Counted from the stretch's first letter, positions 10,791 to 23,078 are shown. The stretch: 64,000 bases of DNA from Hypericum androsaemum (GCA_963995505.1 OZ023196.1:14443106-14507105), one strand, 5' to 3'. Translations and numbers: made by a program. The notes: generated from the letters alone by a model not told the origin.

Positions 10791-11439
10791 TTTGACGCGT
10801 GATAAACACGATAAAATTAATGATGTTACATAATATACATGATAGTTCAAATAAATAGAATTAGTAGTTGTCACTTTCTGTCACACGATCAAAAAAATTA
10901 AAATCACGCGTGTTGAAGTACATGCTTGACATCACAAGATTGTAAAGTAGATTTTAAAAAGAAATTATATGCGCCGAGATCCTGTGGTCACGTAGGAATG
11001 CTCCCAGTACTGGCGTTTCTCAACAATATGAAATTAGCCTATCTGATACATAAAATTAGCCTACGCACTTTAACAAGCATATTAAAATTCGACAGAAATC
11101 GTATGAAATTAACATTAAAAGGCACGAAATTCCATCATATAAATTTCATTAATCAAATTATCTCTACTCCTAAATATTAATCGTCCTCGAGCAAAGAACG
11201 AAACGGAAGATAAACATGAAAAAAAAATACAAGTGAGATCGACAAAAAAAAGAACAACAAAGCAGACGAACATGCTTATAATATAATCGTAATATTTCAC
11301 ATACAGATCAAAGAGAAAGACATTATGAAAATTGCAGTGTCATAACATAACAGCAGTTCGAATAGTCGTTTATTAGGCGTGGTGGGGCGAACATAATTGA
11401 CCGAAACTTGCAATGGATGTAGGATCCAATTTGATGGGA
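10791..11439. other. Spacer downstream of unit C
   Basis: No gene seen. AT-rich sequence up to about 11290, then the 3'UTR-like block shared by the array (CAGATCAAA, CATAACAGCAGTTCG, GTCGTTTATTAGGCG; 11305-11400) that follows each repeat unit's stop codon on the minus strand. Confidence 0.6.
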
Positions 11440-14400
11440 TCATCGGAGGTCATTGTACTCACGAGGCTGTTTGGATCGCCTCCTGTCTTCTTTCAATTGT
11501 TCACTCATGAAAGCATCCTTGACTTTGTGAAGTTTCCGAAGAACGTCTCCGAGGTTTGCCCGTTGGCTTGGTGATTCCTCCGAGCAGGAAACTCCAATCT
11601 CCAGAATAGATGTCAAACAACTCACCTCGAGTGGTCTCATCTTGATATTGGCTCCTGCCGGCTCTATTTCCCGGTGACCTTCTTCGTCTCTCGCGACTGG
11701 AGCTGAACTTGAAGCTGCTTCTGTTTCAACAGCATCTCTTATCAGAAGAACTGGATCCGCAACTTGCATTACTCTATCTGGTAAGACTTCCTTGATAAAA
11801 TCAACAAGATTTGACCCGTCAATAAAGGTGTCATCAGTTGGTCGTCTCCCGGAAAACATCTCTAATAACAGGATCCCGTAACTGTAGATGTCAGCCTCTT
11901 TCGATGCAGGAGCTCCTTGTCCATATTCTGCAGCTCAAAGTGATGACATCAACATCAAAACTCAAATTCTTTCAATCCGGGTAATCATTTCGTATTGCAA
12001 TGATTAGTTTGTTGGTTTGAATTACTAGTTGCTGCAGCAATTATGAGAGAGTTAGAAAGATGGGAGAAACTTCTCTTGATTCTAATTAAAATAAAAAAAT
12101 GAAGCATGTTTCATACAGCAAATAGACAGATATGATATGTGTTCAATAAAATTAGCTTATACCTGGAGCGACATATCCAGTTGTCCCTTGAATACCAAAT
12201 GTGCTGGTTTGGCCTTGCACTGAACTTTGTGATGTTGAAAGAAATTTTGCGAGTCCGAAATCCCCAACATGTGCAACCATATCATCATCAAGAAGAATAT
12301 TGCTCGGCTTTAAATCGCGATGAATAATTGGTACTTCGCAGAAATCATGAAGATAGTGCAATGCAGATGCAACATCAATTGCAATGTTTAGCCTTTGCAG
12401 TATGTCCAATCTCCCTGGTTGATTAGATGCAGGGTGCAGCCAATTCTTCAAGCTTTCATTGGGCATAAACTCGAAGACAAGAGCTTTAAAGTCATTGCCT
12501 TTGTAGTCCAAACTCGAGCAATATGTTATGAGTTTAACCAGATTCCTATGTCGGATGTTTTTCATTGCATTGCATTCAGCTACGATGCTCTTGGAGGCTC
12601 CTTGTCGTTGAAGGTTGAGAACTTTGATTGCAACTGGCCTTTCCAATTGGTCGATGAGCCCTTTGTATACAGAGCCAAAACTGCCATATCCCAGCAAATT
12701 CTGAGAAGAGAATCCGCTGGTTGCATCATGTAAACTCTTGTAAGAAATCGTGATGTGGGGTTGGACCCCGAAGGTTGAGCTAGGTGGCTTCTGTTTGGAT
12801 AGCTTCTTTCGATACAGAACTAAAAGGATTGCTACTAGGCCAACAAACAGCAACAGACAACCAATTATTATGAGCAGCTTGAGTTTAGCAATCTTCCCTT
12901 TCTTCGATCTTGTAGTTGGACATTTTGGAAGATAAAGTTCCGGGATGCCACCGCAAAGCCTACTGTTTCCCGCCAAGAAGACTGCACTTACATTCTCGAA
13001 GACTCCTCCAGTTGGCACTTCTCCTTCAAAATTGTTAGAGGAGATGTTTAAATATTGCAAGTTGGTCAAATTCTGTAAAGCTTGTGGAATTTTTCCCGTC
13101 AAGTTGTTTTGTGAAAGATCCAAGACCCTGAGTCCCTTCAAGGAGGCCATAGCTTTAGGGATCTCTCCTTGAAAGGAATTCCCTTGCATGTAAAGTTCTT
13201 CCAAGCTCTCACAGTCTTCAATGGTTGAAGGAATTTCACCGGTCAACAAGTTGTATGAGACATTTAAACGGTTAGTTGTTGTTAGCTTTCCTATTGTTAG
13301 GGGTAAGCTACCTGATAAACGATTTCCGGAAAGTCCCACATAAACTGATAATGAAGGAATGTTTAAGATCTCATCAGGTATTTGTCCACTGAGATTATTT
13401 GACTCAACAGAGAGGTAATTAAGATGTTGACATCTTCCAATGGATAAAGGAATTGATCCTTCTAGGTTGTTGAAAGGCATTTCAAGATCTGATAGATGAC
13501 TTATGTTGCCTATGGAGGATGGTATTCTACCCGATAACATGTTTCCGCCTAAGCTTAGGAATTGCAGTATTTGCAGCTTCCCGATGGAGGGCGGAATTGA
13601 GCCTATAAAGTGGTTGTCATTAAGGCCTAGTACAATCAAGTTTGTGAAGTTATCTAAAGCAGTTGGAATTTTACCATAGATTTGATTGCCCCCTGCATAT
13701 AACTCATTCAACTGGGTTGAGAAATTGGCTATGGAGTCGGGCACAACACCTCCAAGATTGTTATAACTGAAGCCTAAGATTTCAAGGTTTCTGCAGCTTG
13801 CTAAAGATGCTAAAAAGTCTAGGTCATTAGTAGAATTTTCTCCTAGATTATTCTTCCCAATGTTGAACCTCCTTAAACTGGAGAGATCTCCTATGTTAGA
13901 AGGAACTGGTCCAACAAAATTATTTTCAGTAATCTCAAATATTTGCAGCTGAGATGCATTAGTTAATGAGCTTGGGATTTTACCAGAGAGTTGATTTCCC
14001 CCGAATACAGCTAATGTTAGGTTGGGAAGATTGAAGCCCTTGTCAGGAAGCCCTCTATGAAATTTGTTTCCAGCGAATAAGAACTTCTCAATTGAAGAGA
14101 TGTTGAATAGAAATGAAGGGATCACTCCAGAAAGATTGTTGAGACCAACGTAGAACACGGTTAGGCTTCTAAGTCCACTCAGCTCTCCCGGAATCTCCCC
14201 GACCAATTTGTTGGAAGTCAGTGAAATTATTTGCAGTGATGTAAGGTTGCCAAGTGACGATGGGATCGTTCCTGTCATGCTGTTTCCAGGAAGTGCAAGA
14301 GACCGCAGCTTCACCAAGGAACCTAGCCGAGATGGGATCCTCCCGCTGAGGTTGTTCCAGTATAAAATCAAAGTATCAAGGTTAGAGCATGAGGTCAAGT

Positions 14401-14845
14401 TGATAGGTATTTCACCTCCTAAAGTATTGTTGCCAAGATAGAGTTGTTGCAGGCGGAACAACTTGCCAACTTGTTGAGGAATTTCACCATAGAAGCTATT
14501 GTTTTGGAGGTTGAGGCCCCTCAGGAAGCTTAAGTTTCCGATGTGGGGCGAAATTGGACCCGACAGCTTGTGCCCTTCCAGTCTCAAGTTCGCTACCCTC
14601 CGGTGGCGAATGTTGCAAGTGACTCCAAACCAGCTGCAGTGAGGAACGGAGCTGTTCCAGGAATTCAGGATTCCAAGAGGATCACCGGTTATACTCTCTT
14701 TGAAATGCAATAGAGCGAGTCTGTCGGTCTCATTTCCGAGGGAGCTTACTTGCACCGAATGAAAATGGACACAACTTATAAGAACCACTTGCAGATACAC
14801 GAGCATTTGCATGGAGCATATGCTAATTCTACTGCTGAACTTCAT
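11440..14845 (-). CDS. LRR-XII receptor-like kinase, unit C (intact)
   Basis: Join of exons 14845-12163 and 11927-11440 with a 235-bp phase-1 intron (GTATAAGC..GCTGCAG), giving 1056 aa. The first ATG (MKFSSRIS) is chosen because the upstream in-frame extension has no ATG. Layout: signal peptide about 1-34, LRRNT with HCSWFGVTC, about 22 LRRs with N-glycosylation motifs, LCGGIPELYLPKC cap, transmembrane helix about 657-677, P-loop GYGSFGSVYKG at 718, lysine AIKV at 740, HRDLKPSN at 841, DFG at 861, APEY spanning the splice junction. Length and the single intron in kinase subdomain VIII fit EFR/At3g47570 relatives, which act at the plasma membrane in immunity. Unlike EFR, FLS2 and Xa21 (non-RD kinases with HCD) it carries HRD. 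Ligand unknown. The only complete gene of the proximal array. Confidence 0.93.
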
Positions 14846-14887
14846 TGGGTTGGATCTTGATGAAAATGATATCCGCACCTTAAACAA

Positions 14888-14900
14888 CTATATATAAATA
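14888..14900 (-). promoter_or_regulatory. Candidate TATA box of RLK unit C
   Basis: TATTTATATATAG on the minus strand, about 45 bases before the start codon. That would give a very short leader, so the true start of transcription may differ. Confidence 0.3.
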
Positions 14901-15656
14901 TTTTGCAGCTTCTTTGGCCCCTTTTCTGGGGCAGACTTTTCGTCGTGGAATTATTTTCCCGGAAAGACCAAGACTTTTTGATCATAATGAATGGCGCTGG
15001 AAGATTTAGTTGTCACTGCAAAGAGCATCATTGAGGAGCACCGAATTTTTATGTACTAAATATTGGGAAAATATTTTAATGAGATTGCATGAACGGCGTT
15101 GTGTCATAATGGTAACGAGCAGAAGATCAATCCTATTTAATTTTATATTAGAATTTTAACCGGTTACTACCTTTATAAAAATGAGATTTATGTCACCGAA
15201 AATAGCTAAATATATTTCGTAGATGATCAGCCTTCTGGTCCACTACTTGTTGATCATGTCCACACGCTTGTTAGAGTTATCTTCCCCATCAAGTAGATAA
15301 CTTGCTTGTAGTGGTAGAAGGAACAGATTTGCAGTTGCATGCAGTTTATGCAACATCTTAGAATCTCTATATTAAACTCAAAATATAAATAAGTGAATTT
15401 TTAAGCACGATTCCAACAATAGGTACGAGATCAACCAGTTCTCATACCATGTTATAATCTTCATATTCAATCCAAAATCTTAAAATAATAAGTTGATGAA
15501 TTTTTTATACTTATAAACTTGCCCCCGATGTAGGATCTCAACAAAACAATTTTAATATTTAATAAAATAATTCATAAACTGCCAAATTGTAAGAAAATTT
15601 TTAAATTTTTCATAAACTGCCAAATTTTTCATAAAATAATTCATGTTTTTAATAAT
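14901..15656. other. Upstream flank of unit C and disrupted copia 3' LTR region
   Basis: No gene. 14930-15060 and 15225-15330 match upstream blocks of other units (GGAATTATTTTCCCGG, CCACTACTTGTTGATC, TCCCCATCAAGTAGA). 15360-15656 is AT-rich sequence, with CATGTTATAATCTTCATATTC, that replaces most of the 3' LTR of the neighbouring copia element. Confidence 0.5.
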
Positions 15657-15688
15657 TCATAATTATGGTAATACCTAATACTCCTCCC

Positions 15689-16843
15689 TCAAGCTAGCAC
15701 GTGTAGATCACGAACGCCGAGCTTGGACATTAAGAAGCGGAGGCGGTCTCGCGGGAGAGCTTTAGTCAACTCGTCGGCCAGCTGTAAATTTGTTGATATT
15801 TCAGTTGGAGTGATGCGGCCTTTGACAACCTGTTCCCGAATGACATGACAGTCAATCTTGATGTGTTTTGTTCGTTCGTGGAACACGGGATTGGCTGCGA
15901 TATGACGAGCGGCTTGATTATCATAGTGAAGAGGAATGGACTGAGAAAACTGTAAACTGAAGTTCTTGAGCAGCCCAAATAACCACATTAGCTCACGTGT
16001 TGTAGTTGCCATGGTGCGATATTCAGCTTCAGCGGAGGAATGTGAAACAGTTGTTTGCTTCTTACTTTTCCAGGAGATAGGGCTACCACCAAGTGTGATA
16101 ACATAGCCAGTGGTGGAGCGTCTCGCAGTCGGACAGTTTGCATAGTCAGAGTCAGCATAGGCCTCCAAATGTAACTGACTTGAGGAAGGATAAAATATGC
16201 CTTGTCCCGGCGTGCTCTTCAAGTATTGAAGGAGATGTTCTGCTGCTTGCCAGTGAGGGAGGCGAGGAGTCTGTATGAATTGACTAAGGACATTAATAGC
16301 AAATGAGATATCTGGTCGAGTGACCATCAAATAGATTAGACGACCTATGAGACGACGATATCACCCCGAGTTATCGTATAAGTCACCTTTATCTTTTTCA
16401 AGAGACATGTTCGGCTCCATGGGGGTGGATATCGACTTGACTCCATATGCACCCGCATCAGACAAAATGTCCAAGGCATACTTGCGATATGTCAGGTAGA
16501 TACCATGACCAGATTGTGTGACCTCGATACCAAGGAAGTAACGTAGAGAACCTAGGTCCTTGATACGAAATTGCTGAAAGAGTAGCATCTTGACATATCG
16601 GAGTAGGCTTGTGTCATTTCCTGTCAGGATAATATCATCTACGTAAACTATCAAGAAGGCCGATGCTATACAAAGCCTGGTCAAGAAACAACGATAATCT
16701 AGTACAAAGCGGTGAGAGGAAAGGAATTGACATATAGGGTAAGCTGTACTGGTGAGCGAAGAAGGTATCACGAATGGGCCAGTATGAAAATCTTTCATCC
16801 AATGTGGGGGATTCCGCACCCTAGCACTTCGGTGAGGTGGCAC
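15689..16843 (-). pseudogene. Copia reverse transcriptase end and RNase H
   Basis: From 16843 downwards the frame reads RSARVRNPPHWMKDF (integrase/RT linker), then jumps to FLIVYVDDIILTGND, the RT active-site box, through FRIKDLGSLRYFLGIEV; most of the RT N-terminal half is deleted. After a stop near 16361 the RNase H follows (16330-15689): YADSDYANCPTARRSTTGY, SWKSKKQTTVSHSSAEAEY, HIKIDCHVIRE, ending GVRDLHVLA. RNase H is nearly intact in sequence but has no promoter or polymerase partner. Confidence 0.88.
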
Positions 16844-16957
16844 TGCTGGCAGGCCCGCTTCGGGAGGTGGGGCGACTGTTATTTGGCCCTCGTCGGTAGG
16901 TAGGGCGGCAGCCTCTATAGGTGCCAGGAGAGGAGATTCTGGGGCAATAATGTCCCT

Positions 16958-17235
16958 CTAGGAGGAGGTATCATTGCCATGGGAGTGCCTATCTAGAGTG
17001 GCAGCGGTCGGGTCATTGAGCAAAGGTATAGGTAGCACAAGATCATTTTCATGTAAATTGTGATCCAATGCAGGAAAAATGTGTTCATGAAAAATGACGT
17101 CTCTACTGATGAATATTTTTCGTGTGGTGATGTCAAAAACTTTGTAGCCCTTTTGAAATGGTGGGTATCCGATGAATATGCAGGCCATGCTGCGGTTGTC
17201 AATTTTTGTAGTAGGATGTACGTTTCGTGAGAAAC
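16958..17235 (-). pseudogene. Copia integrase C-terminal part (right of the gypsy insertion)
   Basis: The minus-strand peptide NVHPTTKIDNRSMACIFIGY, then QKGYKVFD, ISRDVIFHE is the copia integrase C-terminal region. It continues, across the gypsy insertion, the reading begun at 20661-20160; the host sequence rejoins if one copy of the GAAAC duplication and the gypsy element are removed. Confidence 0.85.
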
Positions 17236-17741
17236 TGATGCAGTGCACGTTGCAGATTTGCTGAACCAAGCATCATTCAATGATTTAGTCATAACTTTCT
17301 CTAGAGAGCTCCGATTCATGCACTATCAGTGGCGTTGGAAAGCCAACTCAATTATCTTTCCATCCATATATCATACATTACTAGATTCGAAGTATTCAGG
17401 GAGTTATTGACTTTCAAAGAGACGGCCAGAATCCAAGGAGACAAAAAGAAGTTTGACAGTCATTTGTTCTTTCGATTGCTTTTGTTCTTTCGATTGCTAG
17501 ATACATTCGATCATTTACTCTCTGGTAGCTTATAAATACCTCATGTCTTATTGTTAAAAGGTAGATTTTGATTATTGAATATGATATGAATCAAGTTTGA
17601 GAATAGCTTTCTCATTTACTTGTAATTCCCTACTTGGAAGTCGAGTTTGCATCTACTATCGTATCATTCTCTTTGAGTTGTTTCCATCCCCTCATCATTT
17701 GGTATCAGAGCTAGAGCTACGCTCTTGGTGTCTTTTATCCC

Positions 17742-19281
17742 ATGGCAGCAAGGAGAGGAAGAACCGGCCGTGGTAGAGGAAACATGGAAAATTTTGGAGA
17801 TGATCAAGATGCTGAAATTCAGGCACTTCGGAGGCAAGTTGAGGAGTTAACCATACGTCTTGAGCGTCAGGAGGCCAGAAGTGAACGTAGTTCAAGCCAT
17901 GGCTATTCCAGTGATGACTCGGAGTATGTAAATCCATTTTCTAACAAAGAAATTACCAATTTCTTTGATAGATTTTCCCGATCCAAAGATTTGGTAAAGG
18001 TGGACATACCGGAATTTCATGGTTGTCTTCGACCAGATGAGTTTCTCGAATGGCTCAGTGCCGTGGAAAAATTCTTTGAGTATAAAGATGTCCCAGAGAA
18101 CTGGAAAGTGAAGCTCGTTGCTACTCGGCTTCGAAGTTACGCATCACTTTGGTGGGACAAAACTCAAGATATGCGGCTACGAAAAGGAAAACCCAAGATT
18201 GCTTCTTGGGAAAAGATGAAGGCCAGGTTACGTGAGAATTTCCTTCCTGCTGATTTTGCTCAAACCATTTTTGTGCAATTTAATACTTTACAGCAAGGCA
18301 ATACGAGTGTGGTCGATTATACGGAAGAATTTTACAAGTTGTTGGAAAGAATTAGCCACCAAGAATCCGAAGACCAGCTTGTTGCGAGATATGTCAACAG
18401 ACTCAAAGCATCAATTAAAGATGAGGTCGAGGTGCACCAACTCTTGAGACTTAATGATGCTTACCAATTGGCATTGAAAGTTGAATCCCGGTTGCAAAGG
18501 CGTGGGACGAGGAAGTATGCGGATATTCAAAGTTGCTATCCTCCAAAAGATGAAGTGAATCGCGAGGATGTTCCAAAGAAGGGACTTGACAAAGAAGGCA
18601 GTAGTTCAACCCCCAAAAGTAAAGTCAGGACGTGTTTCAAGTATGGTCAAGCTGGCCATTATATGAACGAGTGTCCCACTCGTAAAAATGAAGCTCGTGC
18701 AGGAGTGGTAGTTGAGGAAGAGCCACATCTTGAGGATGATGGCCCAAAACATGATGAAGGAACCGAGCATGAACGAGAAGAAATCGGACCAGAAGAAGGA
18801 GAATGTTTGGTGATACGGAGAGTCCTTGCAGCCCCTAAACAAGACAATAACGAACCTTGGTTGAGGCACAACATCTTTCAGACAAAGTGCAGATGTCTTG
18901 GAAAGGTTTGCTCGTTAGTCATCGATGGAGGCAGCTTTGAGAACTTTGTGTCTCAAGAAATGGTGAACAATCTCAAGCTTAAAACAATTGCTCATTCTGA
19001 TCCATATACGCTTTCATGGATAAAGACGGATAATGAGGTACGAATTGATAAAAAAATGTCTTGTTTCATTTGCTATGGGCAAAAATTATCATGATGAAGT
19101 TTGGTGTGATGTGGCGTGCATGGATGTTGGACACATACTTTTGGGTCGACCATGGCAATATGATAAGGGTGTGATTCATGATGGCAGAAAAAATACTTAC
19201 ACATTTATGATGGGCAGAATAAAAATTATTATATTGCCATGTAAAGATAATTCTTATCCCCATTCTTCTGGAAAAAAATAG
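17742..19281 (+). pseudogene. Gypsy gag-protease, frameshifted
   Basis: Starts at ATG 17742 (MAARRGRTGRGRG). A coiled region (IQALRRQVEELTIRLERQE), a Retrotrans_gag domain (LVKVDIPEFHG..WLSAVEKFF..ASLWWD) and a zinc knuckle CFKYGQAGHYMNEC (first pair degenerate: CX2C reads CFKY) precede a retropepsin region VCSLVIDGGSFENFVSQ, where the usual DSG is DGG. The gag frame stops at 19094. Protease sequence CDVACMDVGHILLGRPWQYD continues in another frame after the A-run at about 19052, so a one-base slip there broke it. Not functional. Confidence 0.88.
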
Positions 19282-19290
19282 GAAAGTGCT

Positions 19291-19703
19291 TTGCTTATTG
19301 TGCCACAATATGAATGCGAGGATCTACATGGAGGAAGAAGTCCATTGGAAATTGTATTTGGGAGAAATGAAAATCATTTTCTTGATCGTGGCAATGAGAA
19401 CGAAGTTTCCAACAAGCAAGCCGAATATTTTGCAAACCCTTCGGAAAGGGTTCAAGATGAAGTGAAGAAGCTCGAAGAAAGTTACCAATCCTATAGAGGT
19501 GCTTCTGTTATCTATCAAAATTTTCAAGTCTTCACAGACGATGATCTTGTTTGGATTCATTTGAGAAAGGGGAAGTTTCTTGAGAAGACGATTGGTCCTT
19601 GTCGAGTTTTGAAGATAGTAAATGATAATAGATTTGATCTGATCATGTATCTTGGAGAGCTCAATTCGAACTCAGAGACGAGTTCTTTCCCGCCTGGGGA
19701 GGA
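19291..19703 (+). pseudogene. Gypsy integrase C-terminal remnant
   Basis: SPLEIVFGRNEN followed by GKFLEKTIGPCRVLKIVNDN resembles the C-terminal end of Ty3/gypsy integrase (the GPF/Y-like module and tail). It lies directly after the protease remnant, showing that several kilobases of pol were deleted. The frame then reads into the right LTR. Confidence 0.75.
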
Positions 19704-20159
19704 TGATGCAGTGCACGTTGCAGATTTACTGAACCAAGCATCATTCAATGATTTAGTCATAACTTTCTCTAGAGAGCTCCGATTCATGTACCATCAGTGG
19801 CGTTGGAAAGCCAACTCAATTATCTTTCCATCTATATATCATACATTACTATATTCGAAGTATTCAGGGAGTTATTGACTTTCAAAGAGATGGCCAGAAT
19901 CCAAGGAGACAAAAAGAAGTTTGACAGTCATTTGTTCTTTCGATTGCTTTTGTTCTTTCGATTGCTAGATACATTCGATCATTTACTCTCTGGTAGCTTA
20001 TAAATACCTTATGTCTTTTAGATTTTGATTATTGAATATGATATGAATCAGGTTTGAGAATAGCTTTCTCATTTACTTGTAATTCCCTACTTGGAAGTCA
20101 AGTTTGCATCTACTATCGTATCATTCTCTTTGAGTTGTTTCCATCCCCTCATCAGAAAC

Positions 20160-20661
20160 ATAGACACCCAAAAATACGGAGGTGATCCAATGTTGGTGGT
20201 GTGCCAGTTAAGATTTCAAAAGGGGTTTTGCCATGTAAAACGTCAGTTGGTGTGCGATTTATGAGGTATGCAGCTGTGAGTATGCAATCACCCCAAAATG
20301 ACTTAGGGAGGCGAGCTTGAAGCCTTAAGGCTCGCCCAGTGTTGAGCAAGTGAAAATGTTTCCTCTCGACGACAGCATTTTACTTCAGAGTGGCTACACA
20401 TGTATGTTCATGTTCGATGCCAGTGGAAGTTAAAAATTTGTTGATGCGATGGTTAAAAAACTCAGTTCCATTATCACTATGGATACATTTTACTATGAGA
20501 TTGTATTGGCGATCTATCATGGAAATAAAATTTTTGAAAATATCGAACACTTGGTCCTTGGAATTTAACAAATGTATCCAGGTGCAGTGGGAAAAATCAT
20601 CTACAATAGTTAAGAAGTATCGTGCACCATTTAATGAAGCAATAGGAAATGGTCCCCACAC
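20160..20661 (-). pseudogene. Copia integrase core (left of the gypsy insertion)
   Basis: Minus strand: MWGPFPIASLNGARYFLTIV, DDFSHCTWIHLL, HSDNGTEF then a TAA stop at about 20380 where CAA would be expected, followed by in-frame [31 protein letters not shown] and E of the catalytic triad are visible (VDDFS, SDNGTEF, VVER). The premature stop inactivates it. Confidence 0.88.
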
Positions 20662-20685
20662 GTCAATATGTAATAACTGAAAACA

Positions 20686-22440
20686 TCAATTTGTTTTGAT
20701 AGAACTATGAGTGAAAGATAGTCTAGTGTGTTTGGCTATTGGAAAAAAAGTGCATGTAGTGTTATTAAATGAAATGTTTGAATGTAAAAGAGACAATTTT
20801 GGGTTTAACTTAGGGCTCGGATGACCCAATCGCCAGTGCCATAGGTCCGTGGAGATCTTCACGTCGGACGCCTTTGTCAGTACCGTGGTGCCAGCGGTGG
20901 GTGTAGAATCTGAGATATAGTATAGTCTGTTACGTTCTCGGCTCCATCTAATCACCTTCTTCGTTGTTAGGTCCTGAAAGCAACAAGATTTGGCAAAAAA
21001 ATGAGTGTAGCAGTTAAGGTCATGAGTAAGCCGACTAATGGAGATAAGGTTGAAACAAAAATTTGGGACGTAGAAAATATTGGAAAATTTCATATGATTG
21101 GGTAAGGTGATGAATCCGATGTGTGTAATAGGGAGGCATGTCCCATTGGGAATGGTGATTGACGGCCCTTGGTAAGGCGATGTATGTTCTAATTGGTCTA
21201 GGCAACATGTGATGTGGTGGGTGCTACCTGAGTCGAGTATCCAATGCGAGGAAGTTTTGGAGAGTAGGCATCTAGGGCTATCGATGTTACCGTCTAAAGG
21301 TATCTCTCAGTGCGGGTTGGGTAGGAGAGCCAATAGTTGTTGTAGTTGATCTTGAGTGATCTGGACATTCTCGGTCATGGATGTGTTGACAGGAGGTGGA
21401 TTCAATGCTGCAGCAAATGCACGGCTGCATCCTCCACCACCTCGGTTGCTTATTCCTCCGTGACCAATCTGCGGACTACCACTTAGTGCAGCCTTCTTCT
21501 TGCGACACACATCCTCTTCATGTCCACGAATGCCGCAATAGCCACAATATACCGCAGGTTTGTTGGGGAAAAACCTCACCATGTGACCCCGTTGAGAGTA
21601 GTGGTGACATACGACATCGCCGACTAGAGTATCTGGCTTCCCTGTACTGTTACGTAAGGTCACCAAGGCTGAGTGCTCCAGCGATGCGACATGGTTGTGT
21701 GCGACAACCTATCGGTGCTTCTCATCCTCGGCTGCGAAGGAGTAAGCGTCTGAGACTCCGAGCAGTGGCTTCATCATCAGTATGTTGCTTCGTAACTGAG
21801 TATAGGAATCGTTTAGTCCCATAAGGAAATTGATTAAACGATCCCTGTCTCGCTCGCTTTCATCTGCTTGGCGAGATCCGCAGGTACAGGAGGTGGCGCA
21901 CTAGCATGGGAAGCGGATCCGATAGCACTCTAGCTCATCCCACAGTGACTTGAGGGATGTGTAATAGATCGCGATGGAGTTGTTTTGCTGTCGCAAGTTT
22001 GCCATAGACCTGCGAACTTCATAGATCCGTGCTGCACTTCCCGTCGCGAACTGTCTGGCTAGTTCTTCCCAAATTAGTCTCGCTGTCTCAACGAACATGA
22101 GGCTTGCTGCTATGTCCGGCGAGACGGAGTTGATCAGCCAAGATTTCACCAAGTTATTTGCACATCTCCACTTCAGAAAGGATTCCGATGTCTTCTCGGG
22201 TTGTGCGAGTGTGCCATCAACAAATGAGAGTTTGTTCTTGGCATCGAGGATCATGATCATCGCCTCTCTCCACATCGCATAGTTGTCACCTGAGCTGGAC
22301 AACTGTTGGGAGACGAGGGACGTTTGACTCGTTTCAGAGCTGTGGATAAAATACGGTGAGTCAGTTTGACTCGTCGCTTTGTTGGCCGCCTACCTTATTG
22401 GACTGCTTGCATCTTCTGCCATGATATCGATGGACAAAAG
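20686..22440 (-). pseudogene. Copia gag, protease and gag-pre-integrase region
   Basis: Reading down the minus strand from ATG about 22425 (MAEDASSPIR, then a stop): UBN2-type gag (SSGDNYAMWREAMIMILDAK, WLINSVSPDIAASL, WEELARQFATG), a stop at 21901, a degenerate zinc region around YCGYCGIRGHEEDVC, a stop near 21307, protease with WILDSGSTHHIT at about 21240, then FYVPNFCFNLISISRL, and the gag-pre-integrase HHCC region DLWHWRLGHPS in which the second cysteine of CX2C is lost. At least four stops; dead. Confidence 0.85.
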
Positions 22441-22629
22441 CTGTAGAGATTAGATTTGGTTTGTCTTCTGCCTCGTACAAGATCGACAAACAAATCAAGA
22501 AAGGGTTCAAATTCAGTGGGGACATGGGTAATCCCCACTGAAAGGGATAGGGGTAATATTGGAAATATAATAATTAAAATAATTAAAAAATATATTAACA
22601 AAATAATACAATTTATGGAAATACAAGTA

Positions 22630-22990
22630 TGAGAATATTGGTTTCTATTTTCTCGGAAACCATCTTCTATGCTATTGGTTTCATTCTACTATGATATTGG
22701 TTTCATTTTACTATGATATTGGTTTCCGTCTTCTATGTTATTGGTTTTCATTCTACTATGATATTGGTTTCATTCTACTATGATATTGGTTTCCATCTTC
22801 TCGTATATTGGTTTCATTCTACTATGATATTGGTTTCATTCCACCGTGATATTGGTTTTCATCTCCTCCAATATTGGTATCTCATTATAAGAGGTATACC
22901 ATTTGAATGTATTGGTTTCATTCTTCTCGAATATTGGTATCATTGTTCTAGGATATTGATATCATTCTACTTTAATATTGGTATCATTCA
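22630..22990. repeat. Tandem ATTGG minisatellite, copy 2
   Basis: Around 16 imperfect units of about 22 bases with core CTATGATATTGGTTTCATT. Each unit carries ATTGG, which is CCAAT on the other strand. The open frames across it are repeat artefacts. Confidence 0.85.
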
Positions 22991-23044
22991 TCTATGAATT
23001 TTTTTATTTGAAAGAAGATATTAGGGTTTCGAAGATTTGTGTTG

Positions 23045-23047
<3 letters not shown>

Positions 23048-23078
<31 letters not shown>

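Larger units (their letters stand above)
17231..20159 (+). mobile_element. Ty3/gypsy deletion derivative inserted in copia integrase
   Basis: Left LTR 17236-17697 (462 bp) and right LTR 19704-20154 (451 bp), both TGATGCAG..CCTCATCA, flanked by the 5-bp target duplication GAAAC (17231-17235 and 20155-20159). Primer site TGGTATCAGAGC is at 17700-17711 and the polypurine tract CCTGGGGAGGA just before the right LTR. By eye the LTRs differ at about nine positions plus one 11-bp indel, so the insertion is fairly young. Internally only gag, most of protease and an integrase tail remain; RT, RNase H and the integrase core are deleted. Confidence 0.92.

Noticed and set aside
14846..14887. 14-codon upstream extension of RLK unit C
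   Set aside because: It would need a TTG start; the ATG at 14845 gives the signal peptide and matches paralogues.
22713..22997. 94-codon plus frame of repeated ILVSF.YDIGF
   Set aside because: Translation of the ATTGG minisatellite; same for 37158-37454 minus.
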